Origin: an uncultured Clostridia bacterium
Lineage (GTDB): Bacteria > Bacillota > Clostridia > Lachnospirales > Anaerotignaceae
Assembly (NCBI GenBank): GCA_944378105.1
Contig: CALWGC010000019.1
Coordinates: forward strand, 34,145 to 98,144
DNA length: 64,000 bases
Reading direction: 5' to 3'
In this document: positions 42,050 through 51,299 of the stretch, one piece after another
Position numbering within the stretch: the stretch's first letter is position 1
Layout of the letters: each line of letters begins with the position of its first letter
Made by a program: the position numbers and the translations under genes
The notes under the pieces: generated by a model
Database searches by the model: none
What the model was told of the DNA's origin: nothing
The model's input: the letters and a program-made list of their open reading frames with translations, nothing else

Positions 42050-43072
42050 TTATTGTGCTCCTTTCTTTTGAAACAATCGTTGTTTGCAAGTCTGCAATAG
42101 AAAGCAGAAGAACAATGTCGCAAGGTAGACAAAGACAAAGCGGAGAAAATAGCTGAGCCCAATGTCGGTGATGCCAATGGCCTGCATGAAAAAGTTAATC
42201 AGATTTAAAAACAGGCAATGGCTTAAATAAGCAGTAAAGGTATAGGGTGCAAGGCGCATCCATTTTCCTTCGGAAACGTAGATGCCAACGCACATGACGG
42301 CAAAAATGGCAAAGACGCAATAGAAGATATGTAACGTTTCCAAAAAGGGCACCGAAACGCCAAAGACATAGGTTTGATAGGTGTAATATAAATCTAATAT
42401 GCCAAAGGCGGCGCAAAGCGTAACCAAAAGAAAGGCCCGTTTTTTCCAAAATTGTTTGATCCGTTCTTCCCGCAATCCGCAGACACCGCCCAGCACCCAA
42501 TAGAGCAAGTAGGTGGGAAACATACGGTCGGTGTAGGACAGAGTGATGCCAAATTTTGCCAAAAACGGCGGCAAAGATTGAGGAAAAAGCACCGTAATGG
42601 CAAAGGAAAGGGCCAAAAGCACAATGGGATCAAAAGAGCGAAAAAGCTTTTGCCAAAGGGGCATCAGGGCGTAAAACTGCAAAATAATGATGATAAAATA
42701 AAAGGGGCTTACGATATTTCCCAGAAGCAAGTAATGGCAAAAATCTGCCAAAGAAAGGGAATAATAGCCAGCAAAGTAGAAAAAGAAATAATAAATCACC
42801 GTCCAAAGCACATAGGGCAGGAAGATGGTTTTGATCCGGCCGAGGTAGAAGGAACGGTAATCGGTAATGGGCGGGCGCAAAAAATATTTTAGAGACGACA
42901 AAAAAATAAATCCCTGCACCACAAAGGCACTGAGCCGCCAGGGAAAAAGCACCGTCAAAAATTGGACACTGTCCCGGTTTAAAGCAGAAACCGGCTGACT
43001 GGAAATATGAATGAACATCACCAGCAGACAAAGGACGATGCTGGCAAATGATATTTCGGTTCGTTTTTGCAT
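42050..43072 (-). CDS. Acyltransferase 3 family membrane protein
   Basis: Integral membrane acyltransferase of the OafA/acyltransferase_3 type, 340 aa, about ten membrane segments. The N-terminus SFASIVLCLLVMFIHISSQP carries the conserved His-containing first helix, and RIKTIFLPYVLWTVIYYFF is the conserved arginine/proline region. Members O-acylate cell-wall or surface polymers; the target here is unknown. GGAGG precedes the start on the minus strand. The purK gene begins 3 bases after its stop, so the two form one unit despite unrelated functions. Confidence 0.85.
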   Translation of the reverse strand: MQKRTEISFASIVLCLLVMFIHISSQPVSALNRDSVQFLTVLFPWRLSAFVVQGFIFLSSLKYFLRPPITDYRSFYLGRIKTIFLPYVLWTVIYYFFFYFAGYYSLSLADFCHYLLLGNIVSPFYFIIIILQFYALMPLWQKLFRSFDPIVLLALSFAITVLFPQSLPPFLAKFGITLSYTDRMFPTYLLYWVLGGVCGLREERIKQFWKKRAFLLVTLCAAFGILDLYYTYQTYVFGVSVPFLETLHIFYCVFAIFAVMCVGIYVSEGKWMRLAPYTFTAYLSHCLFLNLINFFMQAIGITDIGLSYFLRFVFVYLATLFFCFLLQTCKQRLFQKKGAQ

Positions 43073-43108
43073 AATATCCTCCTTTTTTCAAAACCCCATA
43101 CAAATTTT

Positions 43109-43117
43109 AGTATAGCA
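43109..43117 (-). promoter_or_regulatory. Extended -10 promoter of the acyltransferase-purK operon
   Basis: On the minus strand TGC directly precedes TATACT; no good -35 box is seen at 17 bases. Confidence 0.5.
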
Positions 43118-43153
43118 TAAAATTTGGCAAACGGGTATAGTTTTTTTGGGAAA

Positions 43154-43186
43154 ACCAGTGCAATTGGACTGGTTTCATGGTATAAT
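43154..43186 (+). promoter_or_regulatory. ftsK promoter overlapping a 20-bp palindrome
   Basis: TGG directly before TATAAT (43181-43186) forms an extended -10. Just upstream, ACCAGTGCAATTGGACTGGT (43154-43173) is a near-perfect palindrome (two mismatched positions) covering the -35/spacer region, as a repressor operator would. Confidence 0.65.
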
Positions 43187-43272
43187 AAAAACAGTATGGC
43201 CCGGTGAAACGACCGGCGTCTTTCGCAAAAACAGACAGAAAGGACGCTTTCAAAAAAGCGAGGATTGATGTG

Positions 43273-46098
43273 ATGGCAGAAAAAAAGAAAGCAGTGCAAT
43301 CCAGTCGAAAACAAGTGCGGCGAGGGCCAAAGACAAAGACCTCGACCGCAAAAAAGAATAGCAAAAAAAAGAAGCAGAGTCAAAATTCGGTTTCTACAGA
43401 TGTGGTGCTGATTGTACTAATCGCCTTTTCTCTGCTGGTTTTTTTCAGCCTTTTTACCCCCTTTATGGGGTCCTTTGGGCAATGGATGGAAGGGGTCATG
43501 AAAGGGTTACTGGGGGCGGGGGCCATTGTGGCTCCGCCGGTGGTGATTGCTTTTTCCATTTGGGCTTTGGCAGGCAAAGAGCAGTTATTTTTTGTATGTA
43601 AAGCCATTGGTGCGGTGTTATTTGTGTTAAGCATTTCCTTATTGGGCCAGCTGTTTTCTTCTGGCGGCCGGACGTATACGGCTTCTTTTTTTGAGCAAGC
43701 CGGGCTGTTTTTTGCAAACGGAACGGGGCTTAATGGCGGCATGATTGGCGGGCTTTTGGGCTGGGGGCTCAAAAGCGCATTGGGCTTTGGCAGCTATTTG
43801 GTGGCCTTTGCCATGCTTGCCATTGGCGTTGTGATGGGAACGGGAAAATCGCTGATTACAGGAGTGCAAAATGCCCTGGGGTTTGCATCGGAGCGAAAAC
43901 GAGTGAAAGAAGCAAAGATCAAGGCCAAGGCAGAAAACATTCGGCAAAAAGAAGCAAGACGGTTAGAAAAGATGGAAGCAGATGCCGAAAAGCAGCGGTT
44001 AAGAGAAGAGAGAATGGCCTTCCGCCGGGAGAAAAAGGCGGGACGCGGGTTTTTCAATATCTTGTTAGAAGATGACGGAGCCTATGAAGGTGAGACGGTA
44101 GACAAAGTGGAAGCGTCGCCCGTGCCAACGGAAAAAGAAGAACGCCAGAGAGCAGAAGAACAGAAGGAAGAACCAAAAGAAGAAAAGAAAAAGACCGAAA
44201 AGCTGATCGAAGTGCTGGGCATGGGAAACTTTGGCCGGAAAAAAACGACGGAAGAAGCGCCCAAGGCTTTGGCCATTGACATTGTGACAGAGCCGCAGGA
44301 AGCAGAGGAACCCCAGCAGGCGCCCACCATTTTTGGCGCCTTTGCGGAAGAGGAATGCACGCCAAAGGCAGCGGCGGCCGAGGCCCTGGCCATAGGGGCG
44401 GCAGCGCAGGCGTTGCCAAAGGAAGAAATGGTGGTGCAAGAAAGAAAAGAAGAAGTACCCTTGGAAGCCGTAACCCAGCCAGTTTCAAAACCGAAGGAAG
44501 AAAAGAAAGAACCCAAAGAGGAAGGGCCAAAAGCAGTGCCAGCAGAAGCGCCGAAGAAAACGGCGGCACCGGAGGAAAGCTCCATGGAGGCCGAAGAACA
44601 GCAGGTGGAAGCGGAAGTGGCCAAAGGGCGCAAAGAGGAAAAGGAAGTCTATCAATTTCCGCCCCTGTCCCTGTTGGGAATGCCGGAAAAATCGTCTGGC
44701 GGGGATTCTCGGGCCATGATGATTGCCAATGCCAAAAAGTTGGAAGAAACGCTGGCTAGCTTTGGCGTGACGGCGAAGGTGACTCAGATTAACCAAGGAC
44801 CCACCGTCACCCGTTATGAATTGGCGCCAAGCCAAGGGGTAAAGGTATCGAAAATTGTGAATTTGGCCGACGACTTGGCCTTAAATTTGGCTGCCACCGG
44901 CATCCGGATTGAAGCACCCATCCCCGGCAAGGCCGCCGTGGGGATCGAAGTGCCCAATCGGGAGCCCCAGTCGGTTTATTTACGAAAAGTATTGGAAAGC
45001 GAGGCATTTCAAACCTTCCCCTCGAAACTGGCCTTTGCCTTGGGGGAAGATATTGCAGGTAACGCCATTGTGACGGACATTGCCAAAATGCCCCACTTGC
45101 TCATTGCAGGGGCCACCGGGTCCGGGAAAAGTGTTTGCATCAACACCTTAATTACCAGCATTTTGTATAAGGCAACGCCGGAAGAGGTGAAGTTGTTATT
45201 GGTGGACCCGAAGGTGGTGGAATTGAGCATTTATAATGGCATTCCCCATTTGCTGATTCCTGTGGTGACCGATCCGAAAAAAGCCGCCGGCGCCCTCAAC
45301 TGGGCTGTGCGGGAAATGTTGGGGCGATATCAGAAATTTGCCGACGCCGTGGTGCGGGATATCAAAGGATATAACGCCATGGTGGAAGAGACGGGCGAAG
45401 GGGAAAAAATGCCCCAGATTGTCATTATCATCGATGAATTGGCGGACTTGATGATGGCGGCCCCCGGCGATGTGGAAGACGCCATTTGCCGTTTGGCCCA
45501 GATGGCCCGGGCGGCGGGGCTGCATTTGATTATTGCCACCCAGCGGCCTTCGGTGGATGTCATCACCGGTGTCATCAAGGCCAACATTCCTTCCCGTCTG
45601 GCCTTTGCCGTTTCTTCCGGTATTGATAGCCGGACGATTTTGGACAGCACGGGGGCAGAAAAATTGTTGGGCAAAGGCGATATGCTCTTCCATCCGCTGG
45701 GCATGAATAAACCGGTGCGGATTCAAGGGGCCTTTGTCACAGACAAAGAAGTGGAAAGCATCGTAACTTTTTTGAAAGAGAAAAAAACCGTGACCTATGA
45801 CACGGAAATGATTGAAAGCATTACAGCCGTGGCCCAAAAGAATGTGGAGACGGAAGAAGCCGACGACGCATTGTTTGACCAGGCGGTGGATTTGGTTGTG
45901 GAAAAAGAAAAAGCTTCGGCCAGCATGTTACAACGACAGTTTCGCATCGGCTATAACCGGGCGGCACGGCTCATTGACGCGCTGGAAGAGAGAGGCATTG
46001 TGGGGCCGGACGAGGGCAGCAAACCCAGAAGGGTGCTGATGACAAAGGCACAGTGGTTAGAGCTGCGTTACCCCACCGACGAAGACGAAGGAGAATGA
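43273..46098 (+). CDS. ftsK: DNA translocase FtsK/SpoIIIE
   Basis: Septal DNA pump, 941 aa, needed for chromosome segregation at division and into the forespore. A Lys/Arg-rich N-terminus leads to four membrane segments (about residues 35-200), then a long Glu/Lys/Ala linker (about 230-500). The motor has Walker [10 protein letters not shown], Walker [12 protein letters not shown] and [22 protein letters not shown]-terminal gamma winged helix ([20 protein letters not shown]) binds orientation sequences. ATG 43273 has GAGG upstream; the frame is open further but not supported. rimO follows after one base. Confidence 0.95.
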   Translation: MAEKKKAVQSSRKQVRRGPKTKTSTAKKNSKKKKQSQNSVSTDVVLIVLIAFSLLVFFSLFTPFMGSFGQWMEGVMKGLLGAGAIVAPPVVIAFSIWALAGKEQLFFVCKAIGAVLFVLSISLLGQLFSSGGRTYTASFFEQAGLFFANGTGLNGGMIGGLLGWGLKSALGFGSYLVAFAMLAIGVVMGTGKSLITGVQNALGFASERKRVKEAKIKAKAENIRQKEARRLEKMEADAEKQRLREERMAFRREKKAGRGFFNILLEDDGAYEGETVDKVEASPVPTEKEERQRAEEQKEEPKEEKKKTEKLIEVLGMGNFGRKKTTEEAPKALAIDIVTEPQEAEEPQQAPTIFGAFAEEECTPKAAAAEALAIGAAAQALPKEEMVVQERKEEVPLEAVTQPVSKPKEEKKEPKEEGPKAVPAEAPKKTAAPEESSMEAEEQQVEAEVAKGRKEEKEVYQFPPLSLLGMPEKSSGGDSRAMMIANAKKLEETLASFGVTAKVTQINQGPTVTRYELAPSQGVKVSKIVNLADDLALNLAATGIRIEAPIPGKAAVGIEVPNREPQSVYLRKVLESEAFQTFPSKLAFALGEDIAGNAIVTDIAKMPHLLIAGATGSGKSVCINTLITSILYKATPEEVKLLLVDPKVVELSIYNGIPHLLIPVVTDPKKAAGALNWAVREMLGRYQKFADAVVRDIKGYNAMVEETGEGEKMPQIVIIIDELADLMMAAPGDVEDAICRLAQMARAAGLHLIIATQRPSVDVITGVIKANIPSRLAFAVSSGIDSRTILDSTGAEKLLGKGDMLFHPLGMNKPVRIQGAFVTDKEVESIVTFLKEKKTVTYDTEMIESITAVAQKNVETEEADDALFDQAVDLVVEKEKASASMLQRQFRIGYNRAARLIDALEERGIVGPDEGSKPRRVLMTKAQWLELRYPTDEDEGE

Positions 46099-46099
46099 A

Positions 46100-47461
46100 A
46101 TGAGTATTCAATTGGCGTTTATATCCCTGGGCTGTGATAAAAACCTGGTGGATAGCGAAGTGATGTTGGGCATTTGCCGCAAGGAAGGCTTGGAAGTCAT
46201 CAGCGAGGAGGAAAAGGCGGATATCATCGTCATCAACACCTGCTGTTTCATCCAAGACGCCTTGGAAGAAAGCATTGAGACCATTGTGGAAATGGGCAAA
46301 CTGAAAGAAACGGGCGCCTGTCGGGGCCTGATTGTCACCGGCTGTTTGGGACAACGGTATGAAAAAGAAATGTTTGAAGAAATGCCGGAAGTGGACGCCG
46401 TCATTGGCACGGCCAGCTATGAACAGATTGCCAAAGTGGCCAAGGAAGTCTATGAAGGAAAGAAAGTGAAGGAACTGGCCGACATTGATATGCCTATGGA
46501 GGACGAAGACCATGCCCTCTTACGGGTGCTCTCCACGGCCGGACACTTTGCCTATTTAAAAATTGCCGAAGGGTGCGACAACCATTGCACCTATTGCGTC
46601 ATTCCTTCCCTGCGGGGGAAATTTCGCAGCCGCCATTTGGAAAGCTTGGTCCAAGAGGCGAAAGGTTTGGCCAAGCAGGGGGTAAAAGAGCTGATTTTGG
46701 TGGCCCAAGATACGGCACTTTATGGGACGGATTTGTATGGAGAAAATCGCCTGCCCCAGTTATTGGAGGCCCTCTGCCAGATTGATGGCATTGAGTGGAT
46801 TCGTCTGCTGTATTGCTATCCGGAGCATTTGACCGACGAAACCATTGCTGTCATGGCAAGGGAGCCAAAGATTTGCCATTATTTGGATATGCCTATCCAG
46901 CATGGGGACGACGGGGTGCTGCGGCGCATGGGCCGGCGCAACACCAAGGCGCTGATGGTGGAAAAAATCGGCAAGCTCCGTCATGCCATGCCGGACATCA
47001 CCATTCGCACCACCATCATTACCGGCTTTCCCGGCGAAACAGAAGAAGAATTTGCGTCCTGTCTGGACTTTGTGACGGAAATGAAGTTCGACCGGCTGGG
47101 GGTATTTACTTATTCCCAGGAGGAAGGAACGCCGGCGGCCAAATTGCCAAACCAAATCGACGAAGAAGTAAAAGTGGAACGAAAGGAAATTTTGATGCAG
47201 CGGCAAAAGGAAATTTCTGCCCAAATTTGCGAAAGCTTTGTGGGAAAGACCATGACGGTATTGGTGGAAGGCCAGTTGCCGGGAGAAGCCGTTTATTGCA
47301 CCAGAAGTTTTCGGGATGCGCCGGACATTGACGGACTAGTGTTTGTGCAAAGTGACGTGGAGCTTTTGACGGGAGACATGGTGGAAGTGGAAATTACAGC
47401 GGCGGCCGATTATGACTTATACGGAAGGGTGATGGAGTATGGAAATGAACTTACCCAATAA
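46100..47461 (+). CDS. rimO: Ribosomal protein S12 methylthiotransferase RimO
   Basis: Radical SAM enzyme that methylthiolates Asp 88 of ribosomal protein S12, 453 aa. The N-terminal domain begins AFISLGCDKNLVDSEVMLG, the RimO signature with the first of three auxiliary cluster cysteines (others in INTCCF and VTGCLG). The radical SAM motif is EGCDNHCTYCVIP. A C-terminal TRAM domain follows (about residues 385-450). It starts one base after the ftsK stop and overlaps pgsA by 23 bases, part of the ftsK-rimO-pgsA-cinA-recA block. Confidence 0.96.
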   Translation: MSIQLAFISLGCDKNLVDSEVMLGICRKEGLEVISEEEKADIIVINTCCFIQDALEESIETIVEMGKLKETGACRGLIVTGCLGQRYEKEMFEEMPEVDAVIGTASYEQIAKVAKEVYEGKKVKELADIDMPMEDEDHALLRVLSTAGHFAYLKIAEGCDNHCTYCVIPSLRGKFRSRHLESLVQEAKGLAKQGVKELILVAQDTALYGTDLYGENRLPQLLEALCQIDGIEWIRLLYCYPEHLTDETIAVMAREPKICHYLDMPIQHGDDGVLRRMGRRNTKALMVEKIGKLRHAMPDITIRTTIITGFPGETEEEFASCLDFVTEMKFDRLGVFTYSQEEGTPAAKLPNQIDEEVKVERKEILMQRQKEISAQICESFVGKTMTVLVEGQLPGEAVYCTRSFRDAPDIDGLVFVQSDVELLTGDMVEVEITAAADYDLYGRVMEYGNELTQ

Positions 47462-47981
47462 ACTGACTTTGCTGCGGGTGATTCTCATTCCAGTGTTTTT
47501 GGTGGTGCTTTTAAGCGGGCTTGTGGCAGAACCGGTGAGCCGGTATGTGGCGGTGATCATTTTTATGGTGGCCTCCTTTACGGACTTTTTGGATGGGCAC
47601 ATTGCAAGAAAGTATCATTTGGTGACCAATTTTGGGAAGTTTATGGACCCCTTGGCCGACAAACTGTTGGTGGCGGCGGCACTGATTAGTATGGTAGAAT
47701 TGGGGGACATTGCCGCCTGGATTGTCATTGTGATTATCAGCCGGGAATTTATCATCACCGGGTTTCGACTGATTGCCTTAGAAAGCGGCAAGGTGATTGC
47801 GGCCAGTTGGTGGGGCAAGACGAAGACGGTGAGCCAGATGGTGATGATTATTTTTGTATTAAGCGGAATTGTTGGGCCACAGACGGTGATTGGGCTGATT
47901 TTGATTTATGCTTCGGCGTTTTTCACCATTGTTTCTGGGGTGGATTATATCGTAAAAAATGTGGAAGTGTTAAAAGGATAG
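47439..47981 (+). CDS. pgsA: Phosphatidylglycerophosphate synthase
   Basis: CDP-diacylglycerol-glycerol-3-phosphate 3-phosphatidyltransferase, 180 aa, membrane enzyme of phosphatidylglycerol synthesis. The CDP-alcohol phosphotransferase motif is complete: TDFLDGHIARKYHLVTNFGK then FMDPLADK (four catalytic Asp at about 49, 52, 70 and 74). Four to five membrane segments. It starts inside the end of rimO; ATG 47445 is an alternative start two codons in. Confidence 0.95.
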   Translation: MEMNLPNKLTLLRVILIPVFLVVLLSGLVAEPVSRYVAVIIFMVASFTDFLDGHIARKYHLVTNFGKFMDPLADKLLVAAALISMVELGDIAAWIVIVIISREFIITGFRLIALESGKVIAASWWGKTKTVSQMVMIIFVLSGIVGPQTVIGLILIYASAFFTIVSGVDYIVKNVEVLKG

Positions 47982-47993
47982 GGGACGGTGTCA

Positions 47994-49250
47994 ATGGAAG
48001 CGGAAATTTTAGCAGTGGGAACGGAAATTTTGCTGGGCGATATTTTAAACACCAATGCCCAGTATCTGTCCAAGCAGCTGGCTAGCCTGGGCATCAATGT
48101 GCATTTTCAAACGGTGGTGGGCGATAACGCCGAGCGGCTGACCCAGGCGGTGAATTTGGCTTACAGCCGGGCGGACTTGGTGATTACCAGCGGCGGCCTT
48201 GGGCCAACGGAGGACGATTTGACCAAGGAAACTTGCACCCGGTATTTTGGGGAGCCTTTGGTGGAAGATGAAAAAGCCATGGCGATGTTAACTGACTTTT
48301 TCAAAGCCTTAAACCGCACCATGACCGACAACAATCGCAAACAGGCTATGGTACCCCGCGGGGCCACGGTGATGTATAACGAAAACGGCACGGCGCCGGG
48401 GATTATTCAAGAAGGGAAAGGCAAAATTTTGATTATGCTGCCCGGCCCGCCCCGGGAACTGATTCCTATGTTTGAAACGTATGCCAAGCCCTTTTTGGCA
48501 TCGAAACAAGATTCCATTTTCGTCTCCCGGGTGTTGCGGATTGCCAAGGTTGGCGAAAGCGAAGTGGAGCATTTGCTCAAAGACTTGATTGACAAACAAA
48601 CGAACCCCACCATTGCCACCTATGTGAAACGGTATGAGGTGATTGTGCGACTGACGGCGAAAGCCAAGACCGAGGCAGAGGCCAACAAGCTCATCGATCC
48701 AGTGGCAGAAGAAATTTATGAACGGTTGGGCAACAACCTCTATGCCGAAGGGGAAACGACGGTGTCGGAAGTGGTGTGCAAAATGCTGCTGGAGAGAAAC
48801 TTGACGGTGGCGGTGGCCGAAAGCTGCACCGGAGGCATGCTTTCTTCCACGTTTGTGGATTATCCAGGCATCTCCCAAGTGTTTTTGGAAGGAGATGTGA
48901 CCTATAGCAACGAAGCCAAAATGCGCCGTCTTGGCGTGAAGGCAGAAACATTGGCCCAGCACGGTGCCGTCAGCGCCCAAACGGCTGCCCAAATGGCCGA
49001 AGGCGTGGCCAAGGCGGCCGGGGCCGACATTGGCATTTCCACCACCGGTGTGGCCGGGCCCGATGGCGGCACGGAAGAAAAGCCGGTGGGTACCGTCTAT
49101 TTAGGTTTATATTATCAAGGTGAAGTGAAAACAAAACTGGTGCATCTGGTGGGGAACCGGGAACGCATCCGGATTCGCACCGTGGAAGCGGCCTTTGACT
49201 GGCTGCGGCGCACCATTCAGAAAAAAGAAGCAGAACAGACGAAGGAGTGA
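47994..49250 (+). CDS. cinA: CinA family protein
   Basis: Competence/damage-inducible protein CinA, 418 aa, combining an N-terminal MoaB/COG1058 nucleotide pyrophosphatase domain ([37 protein letters not shown]) and a C-terminal NMN deamidase domain ([36 protein letters not shown]). It recycles pyridine nucleotides; co-transcription with recA is widespread in Firmicutes. ATG 47994 is preferred over GTG 47988 for distance to the AGGGG upstream. recA follows after 10 bases. Confidence 0.95.
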   Translation: MEAEILAVGTEILLGDILNTNAQYLSKQLASLGINVHFQTVVGDNAERLTQAVNLAYSRADLVITSGGLGPTEDDLTKETCTRYFGEPLVEDEKAMAMLTDFFKALNRTMTDNNRKQAMVPRGATVMYNENGTAPGIIQEGKGKILIMLPGPPRELIPMFETYAKPFLASKQDSIFVSRVLRIAKVGESEVEHLLKDLIDKQTNPTIATYVKRYEVIVRLTAKAKTEAEANKLIDPVAEEIYERLGNNLYAEGETTVSEVVCKMLLERNLTVAVAESCTGGMLSSTFVDYPGISQVFLEGDVTYSNEAKMRRLGVKAETLAQHGAVSAQTAAQMAEGVAKAAGADIGISTTGVAGPDGGTEEKPVGTVYLGLYYQGEVKTKLVHLVGNRERIRIRTVEAAFDWLRRTIQKKEAEQTKE

Positions 49251-49260
49251 AAAAGGTTTT

Positions 49261-50439
49261 ATGGCAGATAAAAAAACAGCGAAGAAAAAAGGCGAAAGCA
49301 AATTTGATACGAAAGACGACGCCCTGAAAGCTGCCCTGGCCCAAATTGAAAAGCGGTTTGGCGAAGGGGCTGTGATGCGGTTGGGCGATGAAAGCAGTAA
49401 AATGAACGTGGAAACCTTCCCTACAGGGTCCTTGAGTTTGGACATCGCCTTGGGGGCCGGCGGCATTCCCAAGGGCAGAATCATTGAAGTGTACGGTCCC
49501 GAATCTTCTGGTAAAACCACCATTGCGCTGCATATGGTGGCGGAAGTACAAAAATTGGGCGGCATTGCCGGGTTTATCGATGCCGAACATGCGTTGGATC
49601 CAGAATACGCCAAAAATCTGGGCGTAGACATTGCAAATCTGTACATCTCCCAGCCAAACGACGGGGAAGAAGCATTGGAAATTTGCGAAACCATGGTCCG
49701 CTCCGGTGCCTTGGATATTATCATTGTGGACTCGGTGGCAGCGTTGGTGCCAAAGGCAGAAATTGAAGGAGAAATGGGGTCCAGCTTTGTGGGGCTGCAA
49801 GCCCGTTTGATGAGCCAGGCGCTGCGGAAACTGACGGGTATCATTGGCAAAACCAAATGCTCCGTTATTTTCATCAACCAGTTGAGAGAAAAAATCGGCG
49901 TGACCTATGGCCCATCGGAAACCACCACCGGCGGCCGGGCGCTGAAGTTCTATGCTTCGGTGCGGCTGGATATTCGTCGCGGGGTGAAGATCATGGATGG
50001 CGACGACATCATTGGTCACCAGACCACCATCAAAGTGGTGAAAAACAAAGTGGCTCCTCCGTTCAAATCGGTCAGCGTGGATATTCTCTTTGGCAAGGGG
50101 ATCTCCAAAGAAGCCGATGTGCTGGATTTGGCGGCGGCCATTGATGTGGTGAAAAAGAGCGGTTCCTGGTACAGCTATGGCGAAACCCGTATTGGCCAAG
50201 GCCGGGAAAATGCGAAAAATTTCTTGAAAGAAAACCCCGATGTGATGGAAGAAATCACAAAGACGGTGCGGGAGCGGTATGGCTTTGCCGAAAGCGGCCA
50301 GCGGATTGAGACAGAAAATATTACGGCCCTGCCACCTTCGGAAGACGAGGATGACGACGAATTTTTGCTGGAAGAAAGCCAGGAAACCCTTTGGCAAGAT
50401 GACGATGCCAAAGAGTTGTTGATGGAACAAGATAGCTGA
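49261..50439 (+). CDS. recA: Recombinase RecA
   Basis: Homologous recombination and SOS co-protease, 392 aa. Walker [10 protein letters not shown] lies at residues 79-87; other hallmarks are [32 protein letters not shown] and [19 protein letters not shown]. The C-terminal tail after about 350 is very acidic ([12 protein letters not shown]) and about 40 residues longer than in E. coli. ATG 49261 gives the usual short N-terminus. The stop at 50437-50439 is followed after one base by structured element copy B. Confidence 0.98.
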   Translation: MADKKTAKKKGESKFDTKDDALKAALAQIEKRFGEGAVMRLGDESSKMNVETFPTGSLSLDIALGAGGIPKGRIIEVYGPESSGKTTIALHMVAEVQKLGGIAGFIDAEHALDPEYAKNLGVDIANLYISQPNDGEEALEICETMVRSGALDIIIVDSVAALVPKAEIEGEMGSSFVGLQARLMSQALRKLTGIIGKTKCSVIFINQLREKIGVTYGPSETTTGGRALKFYASVRLDIRRGVKIMDGDDIIGHQTTIKVVKNKVAPPFKSVSVDILFGKGISKEADVLDLAAAIDVVKKSGSWYSYGETRIGQGRENAKNFLKENPDVMEEITKTVRERYGFAESGQRIETENITALPPSEDEDDDEFLLEESQETLWQDDDAKELLMEQDS

Positions 50440-50440
50440 C

Positions 50441-50633
50441 AAAAGAGGGGGCGGCCTTTGGCGTAGCTTCATCAGAAAACAAAGATGGCTGCAATCCTTA
50501 CATGCAAAGGATTGCAACCATCTTATTTTGCGAAAGCTGTTTTCTTTGGAAGACTGCTATGGCAATTTCCAAACAGAAAGGAAGAAAAACAATCGTTTCT
50601 TCTTTGGAAATTGCTTTTGCTGTCCTTTCTTTT
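50441..50633 (+). repeat. Interspersed structured element, copy B
   Basis: 193-bp element between recA and recX. The outer arms AAAAGAGGGGGCGG (50441-50454) and CTGTCCTTTCTTTT (50620-50633) pair over all 14 positions if G-U pairs are allowed. Inside: GATGGCTGCAATCC/GGATTGCAACCATC (50484-50522) and GCAATTTCCAA/TTGGAAATTGC (50562-50614). T-rich sequence follows the first hairpin, so it could also act as a terminator that separates recX from recA. Confidence 0.85.
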
Positions 50634-50648
50634 TATGGGAGAAACGAA

Positions 50649-51287
50649 ATGAAGATTACGGCCATAGAAGTGCAAAAAAAACATCCCGATCGATGCAGTG
50701 TGTTTTTGGACGGGGAATTTGCCTTTGGAATGGGGTTGGAGGATGCCCTGTTTTATCATCTAAAGGAAGGGGCAGAGATCGACGAAGAACGGCTGGCCTT
50801 TTTAAAAACAGAACTTTGTTATGAAGACGCCAAAAACACGGCGCTGCATTTTCTCAATCACAAAATGCGCACCCGAAAGGAAATGGAAAAAAAGCTGAAA
50901 GAATCGGGTTTTGAAGAAGAGATCCGGGAACGGGTATTGGCGTTTTTGGAGCAATATCATTTTCTGGACGACTTGGCCTATGGAAAGGCTCTGGTGCGGG
51001 AGATGGCGCGGCAAAAAAAGGGCAGACGGGCGTTGGAAGAAAAGTTCTTTTTGGCCGGAATCGATCGAGAAACGGCACAGAAGGCCAAAAAGGCAGAAGA
51101 CTTGAAAGAAACGGAAAACGCTTTGGCGTTATTGGAAAAAAAGCTGGATGGACAGACTGAGATCACATACCGGCAAAAGAAAAAAATCCAGGATTTTCTG
51201 TTGAGACGCGGCTTTGTCTATGATACCATAGAACTGGCTTTCCGCGAAACGGGTGTCCGGTTGGTGCGGGAAGAAGAAAGCGAATAA
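50649..51287 (+). CDS. recX: Regulatory protein RecX
   Basis: Modulator of RecA filaments, 212 aa. Three RecX three-helix repeats are visible: ALHFLNHKMRTRKEMEKKLK, LDDLAYGKALVREMARQKKG and the C-terminal IQDFLLRRGFVYDTIELAFR. The first ~60 residues are the usual N-terminal extension of Firmicute RecX. ATG 50649 has GGGAG upstream; the open frame before it runs through the repeat element and is not coding. The TPR gene follows after 12 bases. Confidence 0.92.
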   Translation: MKITAIEVQKKHPDRCSVFLDGEFAFGMGLEDALFYHLKEGAEIDEERLAFLKTELCYEDAKNTALHFLNHKMRTRKEMEKKLKESGFEEEIRERVLAFLEQYHFLDDLAYGKALVREMARQKKGRRALEEKFFLAGIDRETAQKAKKAEDLKETENALALLEKKLDGQTEITYRQKKKIQDFLLRRGFVYDTIELAFRETGVRLVREEESE

Positions 51288-51299
51288 AGGAGAGAGACT

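Noticed and set aside
49195..49260. LexA/SOS box before recA
   Set aside because: No GAAC-N4-GTTC type palindrome was seen just before recA; an operator further upstream in the operon cannot be excluded.
48970..50517. 515-codon minus-strand frame
   Set aside because: Opposite cinA and recA; runs into structured element copy B; no recognisable protein.
50484..50522. Hairpin after recA as a plain terminator
   Set aside because: It can end transcription, but it is part of a larger element present three times, so the repeat call explains more.
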